Shown piece after piece: positions 53,204-61,494 of a stretch of 64,000 nucleotides of DNA. Within the stretch, counting starts at the first letter, position 1. Each line of letters starts with the position of its first letter. The translations under genes were made by a program, and so were the position numbers. A model generated the notes under the pieces. It was not told the DNA's origin, did no database searches, and was given only the letters and a program-made list of their open reading frames with translations. The DNA is from an uncultured bacterium (GTDB lineage Bacteria > Patescibacteriota > Saccharimonadia > Saccharimonadales > Saccharimonadaceae): contig CALHPA010000001.1 of the NCBI GenBank assembly GCA_938036155.1, forward strand, positions 186,001 through 250,000. The letters are read 5' to 3'.

Positions 53204-54127
53204 TTATAAATTTAACTCCGCTATTTTATCTTTTACTTCATCCAAAGCTTTGCTTCCAAAGCCTTTAAGTTCACGCAAATCTTGTTCGGTAAGGTTTACT
53301 AAGTCGTGAACAGTGCGAATGTCATTGTTAACAAGCGCATTTGTTGTTCGAGCTGTCAAGTTTAAATCTTCAATTGATGTATGAAGCTCACTTGCTTCAT
53401 CTTCAAATTCTTCACCTAAAGCTGGAGCAGCTTCAATTGTTGTAGAACCAGCAAGTGCTGTATATTGATTTGCTAAAATTGCCGATGCCTGCTCGAAAGC
53501 TTCTCGTGGAGAAAGTGATCCATCGGTTTCGATAGTTAGATCTAATCTATCAAGATTTGAAACCCGACCAACACGAGTGTTATCAACTTTGTATCGAACT
53601 CGTAAAACTGGTGTGAAAATCGCATCAACTGCAATCATATCGCTATGAATTCGTTCTTCACTTGATTCTTCAATAGTTTTATAACCATGACCAGATTCAA
53701 CTACAATATCCATTACAAACTTGGTCTTTTTATCATCAATAGTCGCAATAACTTGGTCTGGATTTACTACCTCCATATCAGCATTTGCTTGAATATCACC
53801 GGCAGTAATTACACCAGCACCAGTTTTTTCCAATCGAAGTTCAACAGGCGAATCAGTATGAGCCTTAAATTTTACATTCTTAAGATTTAACATTATATCA
53901 ACCACGTCTTCTTTTACACCTTCAATCGATGTAAATTCATGGCTAACTCCGTCAATCTTAAAAGCAACTATTGCTGCACCATTAATACTCGAAAGGAGCA
54001 CTCGGCGCAAACTATTTCCGAGCGTATTGCCGTATCCAGGTTCAAGTGGTTTTATAACAAAAGTTGCAACATTTTCGCTCAAGTCTTGAATTTCAGCAAG
54101 CGCTGGATTGTGAATTAATTTTGACAT
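53204..54127 (-). CDS. rpoA: RNA polymerase alpha subunit
   Basis: 307 aa. The N-terminal dimerisation domain has PLEPGYGNTLGNSLRRVLL and EGVKEDVVDIMLNLK. A short acidic linker leads to the C-terminal domain with TARTTNALVNNDIRTVHDL and LKGFGSKALDEVK, the helix-hairpin-helix that contacts UP elements and regulators. Slightly shorter than E. coli alpha (329) but complete. Confidence 0.99.
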   Translation of the reverse strand: MSKLIHNPALAEIQDLSENVATFVIKPLEPGYGNTLGNSLRRVLLSSINGAAIVAFKIDGVSHEFTSIEGVKEDVVDIMLNLKNVKFKAHTDSPVELRLEKTGAGVITAGDIQANADMEVVNPDQVIATIDDKKTKFVMDIVVESGHGYKTIEESSEERIHSDMIAVDAIFTPVLRVRYKVDNTRVGRVSNLDRLDLTIETDGSLSPREAFEQASAILANQYTALAGSTTIEAAPALGEEFEDEASELHTSIEDLNLTARTTNALVNNDIRTVHDLVNLTEQDLRELKGFGSKALDEVKDKIAELNL

Positions 54128-54150
54128 ATAAACTTTTAGCTCCTTACCTT

Positions 54151-54768
54151 TTATCGTGAGTAATATTCAACGATTAGCTGTTCATTAATTCCAGCTTCCG
54201 CTTCTTCTCGTTTAGGAAGACCTGAAATAGAAACTGTCATTTTCTTACTGTCAGCTTTTAGCCAGCTAAGTGGAGCTGGGGCTGCATCAGCAACAACATT
54301 TTCAAGATTTGTGAAATAGCCAGATTTTTGGCTTTTTGGTCGAACAACGATCTCGTCACCAGCTTTTAGTCGAATTGAAGGAATATCAACTCGTCGACCG
54401 TTTAACAAGAAATGTCCGTGGCTCACCAATTGGCGAGCTTGTCGTCGTGAAGTTGCGAAACCTGCTCGATAAATAGCATTATCTAAACGAAGTTCCAAAA
54501 GCTGTAGTAGGTTTTCACCAGCCAAACCTTCACGGCATGACGCTTCTTTCATCAACCGTGCGAATTGCTTCTCAAGAAGTCCGTAAAGTCGTCGAACTTT
54601 CTGCTTTTCGCGCAATTGAACTGCGTATAAACTTGGCTTTCCTTGTCGAGAACCTGAATGTTGACCAGGAATCCCACTTTTATGTGCCATAATTTTAGCA
54701 GCTTTTCGATGAAGGGCATAGCCTTCTCGGCGTGATTGTTTAACAATCGGAGATCTATCTCTCGCCAT
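54151..54768 (-). CDS. rpsD: 30S ribosomal protein uS4
   Basis: uS4 (205 aa), a primary 16S binder. The N-terminal domain has GIPGQHSGSRQGKPSLYA without the CxxC zinc motif. The S4 domain has LELRLDNAIYRAGFATSRRQARQLVSHGHF. Complete, 3 nt from rpsK. Confidence 0.98.
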   Translation of the reverse strand: MARDRSPIVKQSRREGYALHRKAAKIMAHKSGIPGQHSGSRQGKPSLYAVQLREKQKVRRLYGLLEKQFARLMKEASCREGLAGENLLQLLELRLDNAIYRAGFATSRRQARQLVSHGHFLLNGRRVDIPSIRLKAGDEIVVRPKSQKSGYFTNLENVVADAAPAPLSWLKADSKKMTVSISGLPKREEAEAGINEQLIVEYYSR

Positions 54769-54770
54769 AA

Positions 54771-55157
54771 TTAAGCCCTCCTTGCTTTCTTTGGACGAAC
54801 GCCACCATGTGGAACGCCAGTCACATCTTTAATACTTTCAACATTAATATTTACGTTCGAAAGTGAACGAATCGCTGAATCGCGACCGAGTCCGACACCT
54901 TTAACGAAAACATCAACTGATTTTAGCCCATAAAGAGCTTGTGCATTTTCGGCTGCTTTTTCAGTTGCAACCTGCGCTGCATAAGCTGTACCTTTTTTAC
55001 TTCCGCGGAAACCACACGCACCAGCACTTGCTGCCGCTAAAGCATTACCTTTTTTATCTGTAAAAGTAATGATTGTGTTATTAAAGGTTGCTTGAATATG
55101 CATTTGACCTGATGGAACAGATCGGCGCTGTTTTTTACGACTAACTTTTTCTGCCAT
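54771..55157 (-). CDS. rpsK: 30S ribosomal protein uS11
   Basis: uS11 (128 aa) on the 30S platform. IQATFNNTIITFTDKKGN, CGFRGSKKGTAYAAQ and the Lys/Arg tail after GVPHGGVRPKK are diagnostic. Confidence 0.98.
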   Translation of the reverse strand: MAEKVSRKKQRRSVPSGQMHIQATFNNTIITFTDKKGNALAAASAGACGFRGSKKGTAYAAQVATEKAAENAQALYGLKSVDVFVKGVGLGRDSAIRSLSNVNINVESIKDVTGVPHGGVRPKKARRA

Positions 55158-55177
55158 AATTCTATCCCTTTCTTAAA

Positions 55178-55564
55178 TCAAGTCTTACTTGCTGCTTTTG
55201 GCTGTGCTCCACCAACGGCGATTGCGCGACCCTTTCGAGTTCGTGCGTTCGTTCGTGTGCGCTGACCGTTTACAGGCAAGCCTGATTTGTGTCGCATACC
55301 TTTATAGTTGTTAATGTCTTTTAGACGTTTAATATTATTTGCCACGAGGCGTTGCAGATCACCTTCTACAGTGTAATTATTATCAATAATTTCACGTAGC
55401 TTCTGTTCTTCAGCCTCGGTGAGATCTTTCACCCGAGTGGTCGGCTCAATTTTAGCCGCCGCAAGGATGGTTCGCGAAGTTGTTTCACCAATACCATAAA
55501 TGTAAGTAAGAGCGATCCAAACTTGCTTTTCTGCTGGGATTGTTACCCCTGCGATTCGAGCCAT
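55178..55564 (-). CDS. rpsM: 30S ribosomal protein uS13
   Basis: uS13 (128 aa) of the 30S head, contacting uL5 and tRNA. MARIAGVTIPAEKQVWIAL, YIYGIGETTSR and the tail LPVNGQRTRTNARTRKG are diagnostic. Starts 3 nt after rpmJ ends. Confidence 0.98.
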   Translation of the reverse strand: MARIAGVTIPAEKQVWIALTYIYGIGETTSRTILAAAKIEPTTRVKDLTEAEEQKLREIIDNNYTVEGDLQRLVANNIKRLKDINNYKGMRHKSGLPVNGQRTRTNARTRKGRAIAVGGAQPKAASKT

Positions 55565-55566
55565 AC

Positions 55567-55683
55567 TTAACCCTGCCTTTGCTTATTCTTAGGTTTTTTC
55601 TTATTGATAACACGAAGTCGACCTTTTCGGCGAACTAAAATGTCATCTGGACTGATTTTTTTAACACTTGCACGAACTTTCAT
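55567..55683 (-). CDS. rpmJ: 50S ribosomal protein bL36, zinc-free form, 38 aa
   Basis: A short gene with AAGGAG upstream of ATG 55683. The protein has MKVRASVKKISPDD, RRKGRLRVINKKKPKNKQ and ends RQG, the bL36 pattern. The usual Cys/Cys/Cys/His zinc ligands are replaced (Ser, Val, Ile, Asn at or near those places), so it is a C-minus form. It lies in the expected place between infA and rpsM. Confidence 0.95.
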   Translation of the reverse strand: MKVRASVKKISPDDILVRRKGRLRVINKKKPKNKQRQG

Positions 55684-55784
55684 AAGTGTGTAAAAACTCC
55701 TTATCCGTTAGGTTTATATTATCTGCAAATCCCCATAGAAATAATAAGCCATTTCGAAATCTGGCTCCTCCTATTTTGAACTTG

Positions 55785-56006
55785 CTAATCTCTTAGGCGG
55801 AAGCTGATTCTTCCCTTAGTAAGGTCATAAGGGGTCAACTCTACTTCAACCTTGTCGCCCGGCACCAATCGAATATAATGCTTTCGCATTTTTCCACTGA
55901 TATGAGCGATGATTGTATGCCCATTTTGAAGTTCAACTTTAAACTGCGTGTTTGGCAAAGCCTCCACGATTCGTCCTTCCAATTTTATTACTTCCTTTTG
56001 AGCCAT
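55785..56006 (-). CDS. infA: Translation initiation factor IF-1
   Basis: IF-1 (73 aa), OB-fold factor that binds the A site during initiation. LEGRIVEALPNTQFKVEL, GHTIIAHISGKMRKHYIR and the C-terminal TPYDLTKGRISFR are diagnostic. It heads the rpmJ-rpsI run with a gap of about 100 nt to rpmJ. Confidence 0.98.
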   Translation of the reverse strand: MAQKEVIKLEGRIVEALPNTQFKVELQNGHTIIAHISGKMRKHYIRLVPGDKVEVELTPYDLTKGRISFRLRD

Positions 56007-56101
56007 AAATCTATACCATTCTACATTATACTACTAAAAAAGTCAAGCCCTTTTTATTATTTTTTTATAATTTTAAAAGCGCCCTTTCGAACGCTCATAA
56101 A

Positions 56102-57007
56102 CTAAACCCATAATGATTTTCTATATTCAAGAAAGAACCTAACATCTTCAATTCTACGAATTAAAGGAGTGCTTACTTCTACTCCATATTCGATAAAACA
56201 GCCATTGATATCTTTTGTTGAATAAACTTCCTGAATTATTGGTCTTCTTTTTCTTTCAGATATAATTGTGAATTTTGGATATTTCAAATTGCACAATTCC
56301 AGCGAATTATTCCGTACGAAATTAATTACATTCGAAAAAAAGCTCAAGGAAGGATTTATCACAAAAGCCTTATCTGCATATTTCATCATCGAAAAATCAC
56401 ATTCCGTGTCGCCAACTGCAATAATAAAGAAATCTTTACGATGAAAATTTCCTCCCGTTCTTTGTTCGAGAAAGTCTTCTACGAAAACATGTTTATTCTG
56501 AAAAGTTCGAATTTCAGTTTCTTTAAAAATTCCTGCTGATTCATCTTTGACGTATTCCTGGCCAATTCCTTTCGAAAAGTAATATTCCTTTACAAAAGCG
56601 TCAACTAAAAATTTTGGTGAACCAGAAATTGCAACTAATTCAAAACCTTCTTGCCGCAAAAACTCAATAAGTTCTTTCGAAAACACATAATCCTGATGGT
56701 CTCGATATTCAGTTGCAACCCTACGACCAATTTCTCGAACTTCCTCAAGAGAATATTTTTCAAGAGCGAGCATCGAAAATTCAATAATTTTTTGGCAATA
56801 TTTGCCAAATAAATCGTCTGCTTCATCGCCAGAAGATTTATACGCTTTTCGAAGCTTAGAAGCTTCCTCTTGAAGTTGAAGATATTTTTCTTCATTAGCT
56901 CCACGATAAGGATAATCTTGAACAAGAATTTCAAAAAGAGATTCTGTCAAAGATTTATTTCGAATCGTTCCATCAATATCAAAAAATGCAATCTTGTGTT
57001 TTGGCAT
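56102..57007 (-). CDS. HAD-superfamily phosphatase (HAD-IB/SerB-like)
   Basis: 301 aa. Motif I FFDIDGTIRN (nucleophile and acid Asp), a helical cap (about 20-110), motif II AISGSPKF, motif III Lys in the NKHVF region and motif IV VGDTECDFSMM are all present in the HAD-IB order. Start is ATG 57007 after GGGGTGG; an upstream in-frame GTG is less likely. The C-terminal 80 residues are an extra domain. It sits between infA and the sortase gene where adk or map would be expected. Substrate unknown. Confidence 0.85.
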   Translation of the reverse strand: MPKHKIAFFDIDGTIRNKSLTESLFEILVQDYPYRGANEEKYLQLQEEASKLRKAYKSSGDEADDLFGKYCQKIIEFSMLALEKYSLEEVREIGRRVATEYRDHQDYVFSKELIEFLRQEGFELVAISGSPKFLVDAFVKEYYFSKGIGQEYVKDESAGIFKETEIRTFQNKHVFVEDFLEQRTGGNFHRKDFFIIAVGDTECDFSMMKYADKAFVINPSLSFFSNVINFVRNNSLELCNLKYPKFTIISERKRRPIIQEVYSTKDINGCFIEYGVEVSTPLIRRIEDVRFFLEYRKSLWV

Positions 57008-57077
57008 ATTATCCACCCCAATCTAAATAAAATGTACTACCAAGATATAGTAGCACATTTATTATATATTATCAAAT

Positions 57078-57779
57078 TCAATTCTTTCTTACAGCTCTTA
57101 ACATTACTCGCTTATTGAAGGTATTCTTCGAATAATCCCAATCACCAACACATGTTATAATATTTAATCCTCCTTTTGAAGGCTCAAATGAATCAAGCAT
57201 AGTACTCATTCCAAATTTATTTTTTTCATCATTAATTTCATCAACGGTCATTTCACGAACATCTTTAACTTCATAAGTTATTTTTTGCCCATCACCTCTT
57301 TCAACTATTATATCTGAGCCTTTCGAAAGATTACCAAGATTTTCGAAAATGCCACCTTTAGTCGGACCTCCATTATGGCCATCCATGAGGAGGGCACCTT
57401 TAGAACTTCCTGGTAGGGCACTCTTTATATACCAACCGGCATCATGAATTGAAATTGGCGAATCGAGTTGGTTAGTGTTTTTTACTAACCCCAATTGAAC
57501 AACACGAGCATTTGATATTTTTAGCTTAGGAATTGATAAAAATCTTGGAAAAAGTGGATTAGGAACTTGATAAGAGTTCTTTTTCTCTTCAGTAACTTCA
57601 GTTTCATCAACTTGGTGAGTTAATGTTGAACCACCTGGGATATGCTGCTGATTTTTTTTAGGTTGTAGAAAATTATTATATACATAAATTACGGTATACC
57701 CTATTAAACAAACCCAACAAATTACAAGAACTATAGATAATATTTTTTTAGCTTTTTTTTGAGAATTTTTAATCTTCAT
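57078..57779 (-). CDS. Sortase (transpeptidase)
   Basis: 233 aa. A membrane anchor (about 12-33), a spacer, then the sortase beta-barrel with SIPKLKI near 82, His135 (LLMDGHNGG), Cys210 (NIIT-C-VGDW) and Arg224 (NKRVML), the catalytic triad in the right order. The Gly after the Cys-Val and the short barrel resemble class D/E/F enzymes. It would attach LPxTG-type proteins to the envelope; a candidate substrate, now frameshifted, is at 35190-35671. It lies 12 nt from secY, so export and anchoring are co-transcribed. Confidence 0.92.
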   Translation of the reverse strand: MKIKNSQKKAKKILSIVLVICWVCLIGYTVIYVYNNFLQPKKNQQHIPGGSTLTHQVDETEVTEEKKNSYQVPNPLFPRFLSIPKLKISNARVVQLGLVKNTNQLDSPISIHDAGWYIKSALPGSSKGALLMDGHNGGPTKGGIFENLGNLSKGSDIIVERGDGQKITYEVKDVREMTVDEINDEKNKFGMSTMLDSFEPSKGGLNIITCVGDWDYSKNTFNKRVMLRAVRKN

Positions 57780-57791
57780 TTAAAGATCTCT

Positions 57792-59198
57792 TTATTTGTA
57801 ATCGTCGTAAGTAACCATCAACGCTCGTGAATTTATCTGTCTAATAGTTTCAAGAGCAACAGTTACAATAATCAAGATTCCAGTTCCACCAATTGAAAGA
57901 TTACTATTTTGAATTGAAGCTAGGTTATATAGGAGATAATCTGCAACAAATGGTAATAATGCAATCAAACCAAGAGCTACTGCACCAAATAAATTTAAGC
58001 GATTAACCACTTTATTTAAATAGTTTGCTGTCGAAATACCAGGGCGTATACCCTCAATAAATCCACCTTGTTTTTGAAGATTGTCAGCAATCTCATTTGA
58101 GTTAAATACAATTGAAGTATAAAAATATGTAAATATCACAATTAAAACAAAATATATAGCTGGATAAATAAATGATTCAGGAGAAGACCCTGTGAAAGTT
58201 CCTTGGTTTGGAGCAGAAAACCATTTAATTAAGTTTTCGGCTAATGAAACATTAACTTTAGCATTCTTCATCACCTGACCAATAAATGCAGGAAGACTCA
58301 AGAATGAAACGGCAAAAATTACTGGAATAACACCAGCAACAATAAGTTTTACTGGTAGTATACTTTTTATTCCGCCGTAAGACGAATTTCCATGGACTCG
58401 TTTTGCATAATTGATAGTTATAACTCTTTGAGCTTCATTAATCTTGACCAAAATATAAAGAAGAATCAAGCTTATTACTAAAAGTATAAATGAAACCATA
58501 AATGCAATACGATTAACAGGTAGCGTAAACCAGCCAAAAACATCAAAAGCACCATCTTTAGTATCTGTAATCGAAGAAATTAGAGTTGCTAATGTTGTTG
58601 GTAGTTGCGAAATAATGCCAGCGAAAATAACTAAGGAGATTCCATTTCCAACACCTTTTTCTGTAATGATTTCACCAATCCACATCAGAAGAACTGAACC
58701 CGCAACCATCGCAGTAACAGCAACAATCCAGTTAGATAAACTCATACCTTTAAAGCTTGCTGAGTTAGATTGAAGAACGGTTGTCTGTAATATGAAAATA
58801 TAAGCAATAGATTGAACAATTGCTAAAGGAACAGTTAAGATTCGTGTCCATTGATTAATCTTACGCCGACCAGACTCACCATCATTATTTAATTCTTCAA
58901 GCGATGGAATAGCTTTTGTCATTAACTGAGTAATAATTGAGGCAGTAATAAATGGGCTCAAACCAACGAGCATAATTGAAAAGCTCGTTAAGGCACCACC
59001 TGTTAGTAGATTAATAAATCCTCCCAAATCAGTACTCTTGATAGCAGATTCAACAACTTCTTTTAAGTTTCCCGCATTAGCGAGAGGGATTGGTACATGC
59101 GCCAAGAATCTAAAAATTATTAAAAGACCAACCACTCCAAAGATACGCTTTTGCATATCTCTATTTTTCATCGATTTAACTATTATTTTCCAATTCAT
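57792..59198 (-). CDS. secY: Protein translocase subunit SecY
   Basis: 468 aa, about ten membrane helices. The plug-region start (NLLTGGALTSFSIMLVGLSPFITASIITQL), the helix-5 loop around INEAQRVITINYAKR and the C-terminal VALETIRQINSRALM are recognisable. In most bacteria secY follows rplO; here it is 34 kb away and coupled to the sortase gene. No secE or secG in the window. Confidence 0.97.
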   Translation of the reverse strand: MNWKIIVKSMKNRDMQKRIFGVVGLLIIFRFLAHVPIPLANAGNLKEVVESAIKSTDLGGFINLLTGGALTSFSIMLVGLSPFITASIITQLMTKAIPSLEELNNDGESGRRKINQWTRILTVPLAIVQSIAYIFILQTTVLQSNSASFKGMSLSNWIVAVTAMVAGSVLLMWIGEIITEKGVGNGISLVIFAGIISQLPTTLATLISSITDTKDGAFDVFGWFTLPVNRIAFMVSFILLVISLILLYILVKINEAQRVITINYAKRVHGNSSYGGIKSILPVKLIVAGVIPVIFAVSFLSLPAFIGQVMKNAKVNVSLAENLIKWFSAPNQGTFTGSSPESFIYPAIYFVLIVIFTYFYTSIVFNSNEIADNLQKQGGFIEGIRPGISTANYLNKVVNRLNLFGAVALGLIALLPFVADYLLYNLASIQNSNLSIGGTGILIIVTVALETIRQINSRALMVTYDDYK

Positions 59199-59244
59199 AA
59201 TAACTATTTTACCATACTTCCAATCTTATTTAAAGATTCAATTC

Positions 59245-60072
59245 CTATTTAATTAAAAAATACCCAATTATTAATATCGCTAATGAAATTCTATACCAAC
59301 CAAATATTCGAAAATCATTATTTTTAAGATAATTCACTAGGGATTTAATAACGAACATTGAAACAATAAATGTTAGAATTAAGGCGATTAATAGGTAAAA
59401 AATCTCAGCGGTAGAGTATTTAAAGCCATATTTAATAATCTTAAGAGCACTCGACCCTAACATAATAGGAATGCCCATAAAAAATGAAAATTCTACTGCA
59501 ATTTTTCTCGAAACCCCCGTCAATAACCCACCAATTATTGTTGATCCGCTTCGAGAAGTTCCAGGGATGAGTGCTAAAATTTGGTATCCACCAATTTTAA
59601 GTGCATCTAAATAAGTCATTTCTTCAAAGCTTTCAATTTTTGGCTTTATATTTTTATTTTTTCGAAACTGTTCTATAATAATGAACAAAATGCCATAAAC
59701 AATCAACATTGCCGAAATAACCCACATATTTTCGAAATATTTTTCTATAAAATTATTAAATAGTATTCCCATAACTCCCGCAGGAACTGCACCAATTAAT
59801 ATTTTTTTCCATAATTCAATTGTATTCTTTTTTTCACGACGATTCTTATGTTTATCAAAAGGATTTAAATTAGACCAATAAGTAAAAATAACTGCCATTA
59901 TAGCTCCAAGCTGGATAACAACCATAAATACAGACTTAAACTCACTTGAAAAATTGAGCTTAGCAAATTCATCAAATAGTAGCATATGGCCAGTACTTGA
60001 GATGGGCAGCCATTCAGTAACTCCTTCAATTATACTAACTATAACAATTTTAAACAGTTCCAAAATATCCAT
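59245..60072 (-). CDS. uppP: Undecaprenyl-diphosphatase UppP/BacA
   Basis: 275 aa, about eight membrane helices. It recycles the lipid carrier of cell-wall synthesis by dephosphorylating undecaprenyl diphosphate. Both BacA signatures are present: EGVTEWLPISSTGHM near 16-30 and PGTSRSGSTIIGG near 173. Loss of function would block wall synthesis; overexpression gives bacitracin resistance in other bacteria. Confidence 0.97.
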   Translation of the reverse strand: MDILELFKIVIVSIIEGVTEWLPISSTGHMLLFDEFAKLNFSSEFKSVFMVVIQLGAIMAVIFTYWSNLNPFDKHKNRREKKNTIELWKKILIGAVPAGVMGILFNNFIEKYFENMWVISAMLIVYGILFIIIEQFRKNKNIKPKIESFEEMTYLDALKIGGYQILALIPGTSRSGSTIIGGLLTGVSRKIAVEFSFFMGIPIMLGSSALKIIKYGFKYSTAEIFYLLIALILTFIVSMFVIKSLVNYLKNNDFRIFGWYRISLAILIIGYFLIK

Positions 60073-60136
60073 AACTCTAATATTATATCATGCTTTCGGT
60101 TAAAATAACAACAAATTTAATTATTTTAACCAAAAT

Positions 60137-60161
60137 AAAAACACTCCTTATCGGAGTGTTT
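60137..60161 (-). terminator. Terminator of tuf
   Basis: 10-bp stem 60137-60146/60152-60161 with a 5-nt loop and T-rich tail on the minus strand, 18 nt after the tuf stop. Confidence 0.9.
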
Positions 60162-60178
60162 TCATGAACCATAAACTA

Positions 60179-61363
60179 TTATTTGATGATGTTTGTAACA
60201 ACACCAGCACCAACAGTTCGTCCACCCTCACGGATAGCAAAGTTCAAACCTTGTTCCATAGCAATAGGTGCTTGCAATTTAACTTTGAAAGTTACATTGT
60301 CACCAGGCATAACCATTTCTTTATCAGCTGGAAGCTCAACTTCACCAGTAACGTCAGTTGTTCGGAAGTAGAATTGTGGTTTGTAACCCTTTGAGAATGG
60401 AGTGTGTCGTCCACCTTCATCTTTCTTCAAGATGTAAACTTCAGCTTCAAATTCTGTATGTGGAGTAATTGTGCCAGGGGCAGCAATAACTTGTCCACGT
60501 TCGATTTGATCTCGATCAATACCTCGAAGAAGAAGACCAGCGTTGTCACCTGCTTGACCTTGATCAAGAGATTTTTTGAAAGCTTCAATACCTGTAACAA
60601 CAGTTTTTTGTGAATCTTTCAAACCAACAATTTCAACTTCGTCATTAAGTTTAACAACACCTTGTTCGATTCGTCCTGTAGCAACTGTACCACGACCTTT
60701 GATTGAGAAAACATCTTCGATAGGCATCAAGAATGGTTTATCCATATCGCGAACTGGTTCTTCAATGTATGAATCCATAGCATCAACCAATTCCATAATA
60801 GCATCTTCGTATTTTTCATCACCTTCAAGAGCTTTAAGAGCTGAACCTTTAATGATTGGAGCGTTGTCACCATCAAATCCATTAGCTGAAAGAAGTTCAC
60901 GAACGTCCATCTCAATCAATTCAACAAGTTCTTCGTCGGCCATATCCATTTTGTTCAAGAATACAACAATCTTAGGCACACCAACTTGTTTTGCCAAAAG
61001 AACGTGTTCACGAGTTTGTGGCATAGGACCATCTGTAGCTGCGATAACAAGAACAGCACCATCAACCTGAGCAGCACCAGTAATCATATTTTTAACATAG
61101 TCTGCGTGTCCAGGCATGTCAACGTGAGCATAGTGTCGGTTTTTTGATTCATATTCTTGGTGAGAAGAAGCAATCGTAATACCACGAGCTTTTTCTTCTG
61201 GTGCGTTATCGATTTGGTCGTACGCAATTGGTTTGTTAACTTCCGATGGAAGTCGTTTTGCAAGAACTGCTGTGATAGCCGCAGTAAGAGTTGTTTTACC
61301 GTGGTCAACGTGTCCCATTGTACCAACGTTTACGTGTGGCTTTGAGCGGTCAAATTCTGCCAT
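60179..61363 (-). CDS. tuf: Elongation factor Tu
   Basis: EF-Tu (394 aa), which delivers aminoacyl-tRNA to the ribosome. G1 GHVDHGKT (17-24), G3 DMPGHADY, G4 NKMD, G5 GSALK, and domains 2 and 3 with the standard ending GRTVGAGVVTNIIK. I start at ATG 61363 (AAAAGGAG upstream); the open frame runs 23 codons further back. The G3 motif here has Met in place of the usual Cys (DMPGH). Monocistronic with its own promoter, structured leader and terminator, detached from fusA/rpsL. Confidence 0.99.
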   Translation of the reverse strand: MAEFDRSKPHVNVGTMGHVDHGKTTLTAAITAVLAKRLPSEVNKPIAYDQIDNAPEEKARGITIASSHQEYESKNRHYAHVDMPGHADYVKNMITGAAQVDGAVLVIAATDGPMPQTREHVLLAKQVGVPKIVVFLNKMDMADEELVELIEMDVRELLSANGFDGDNAPIIKGSALKALEGDEKYEDAIMELVDAMDSYIEEPVRDMDKPFLMPIEDVFSIKGRGTVATGRIEQGVVKLNDEVEIVGLKDSQKTVVTGIEAFKKSLDQGQAGDNAGLLLRGIDRDQIERGQVIAAPGTITPHTEFEAEVYILKKDEGGRHTPFSKGYKPQFYFRTTDVTGEVELPADKEMVMPGDNVTFKVKLQAPIAMEQGLNFAIREGGRTVGAGVVTNIIK

Positions 61364-61398
61364 TTTTAGAATTTCTCCTTTTATTAATAATATTATGC

Positions 61399-61442
61399 GC
61401 GTCGCACGAGTCACTGTTTTAGCAAAACACACGACGCGACGC
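61399..61442 (-). promoter_or_regulatory. Structured tuf leader hairpin
   Basis: 7-bp GC-rich outer stem (61399-61405/61436-61442) and a 6-bp inner stem (61415-61420/61424-61429) between promoter and tuf. No T tract follows, so it is not a terminator; it may stabilise the mRNA or bind a regulator. Confidence 0.55.
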
Positions 61443-61450
61443 TACCTATA

Positions 61451-61479
61451 ATTATACCTAATCTTCAATATTTTGTAAA
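61451..61479 (-). promoter_or_regulatory. tuf promoter
   Basis: TTTACA (61474-61479), 17 nt, TATAAT (61451-61456) on the minus strand, giving a leader of about 80 nt. Confidence 0.75.
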
Positions 61480-61494
61480 GAGGTTTTATAAAAA

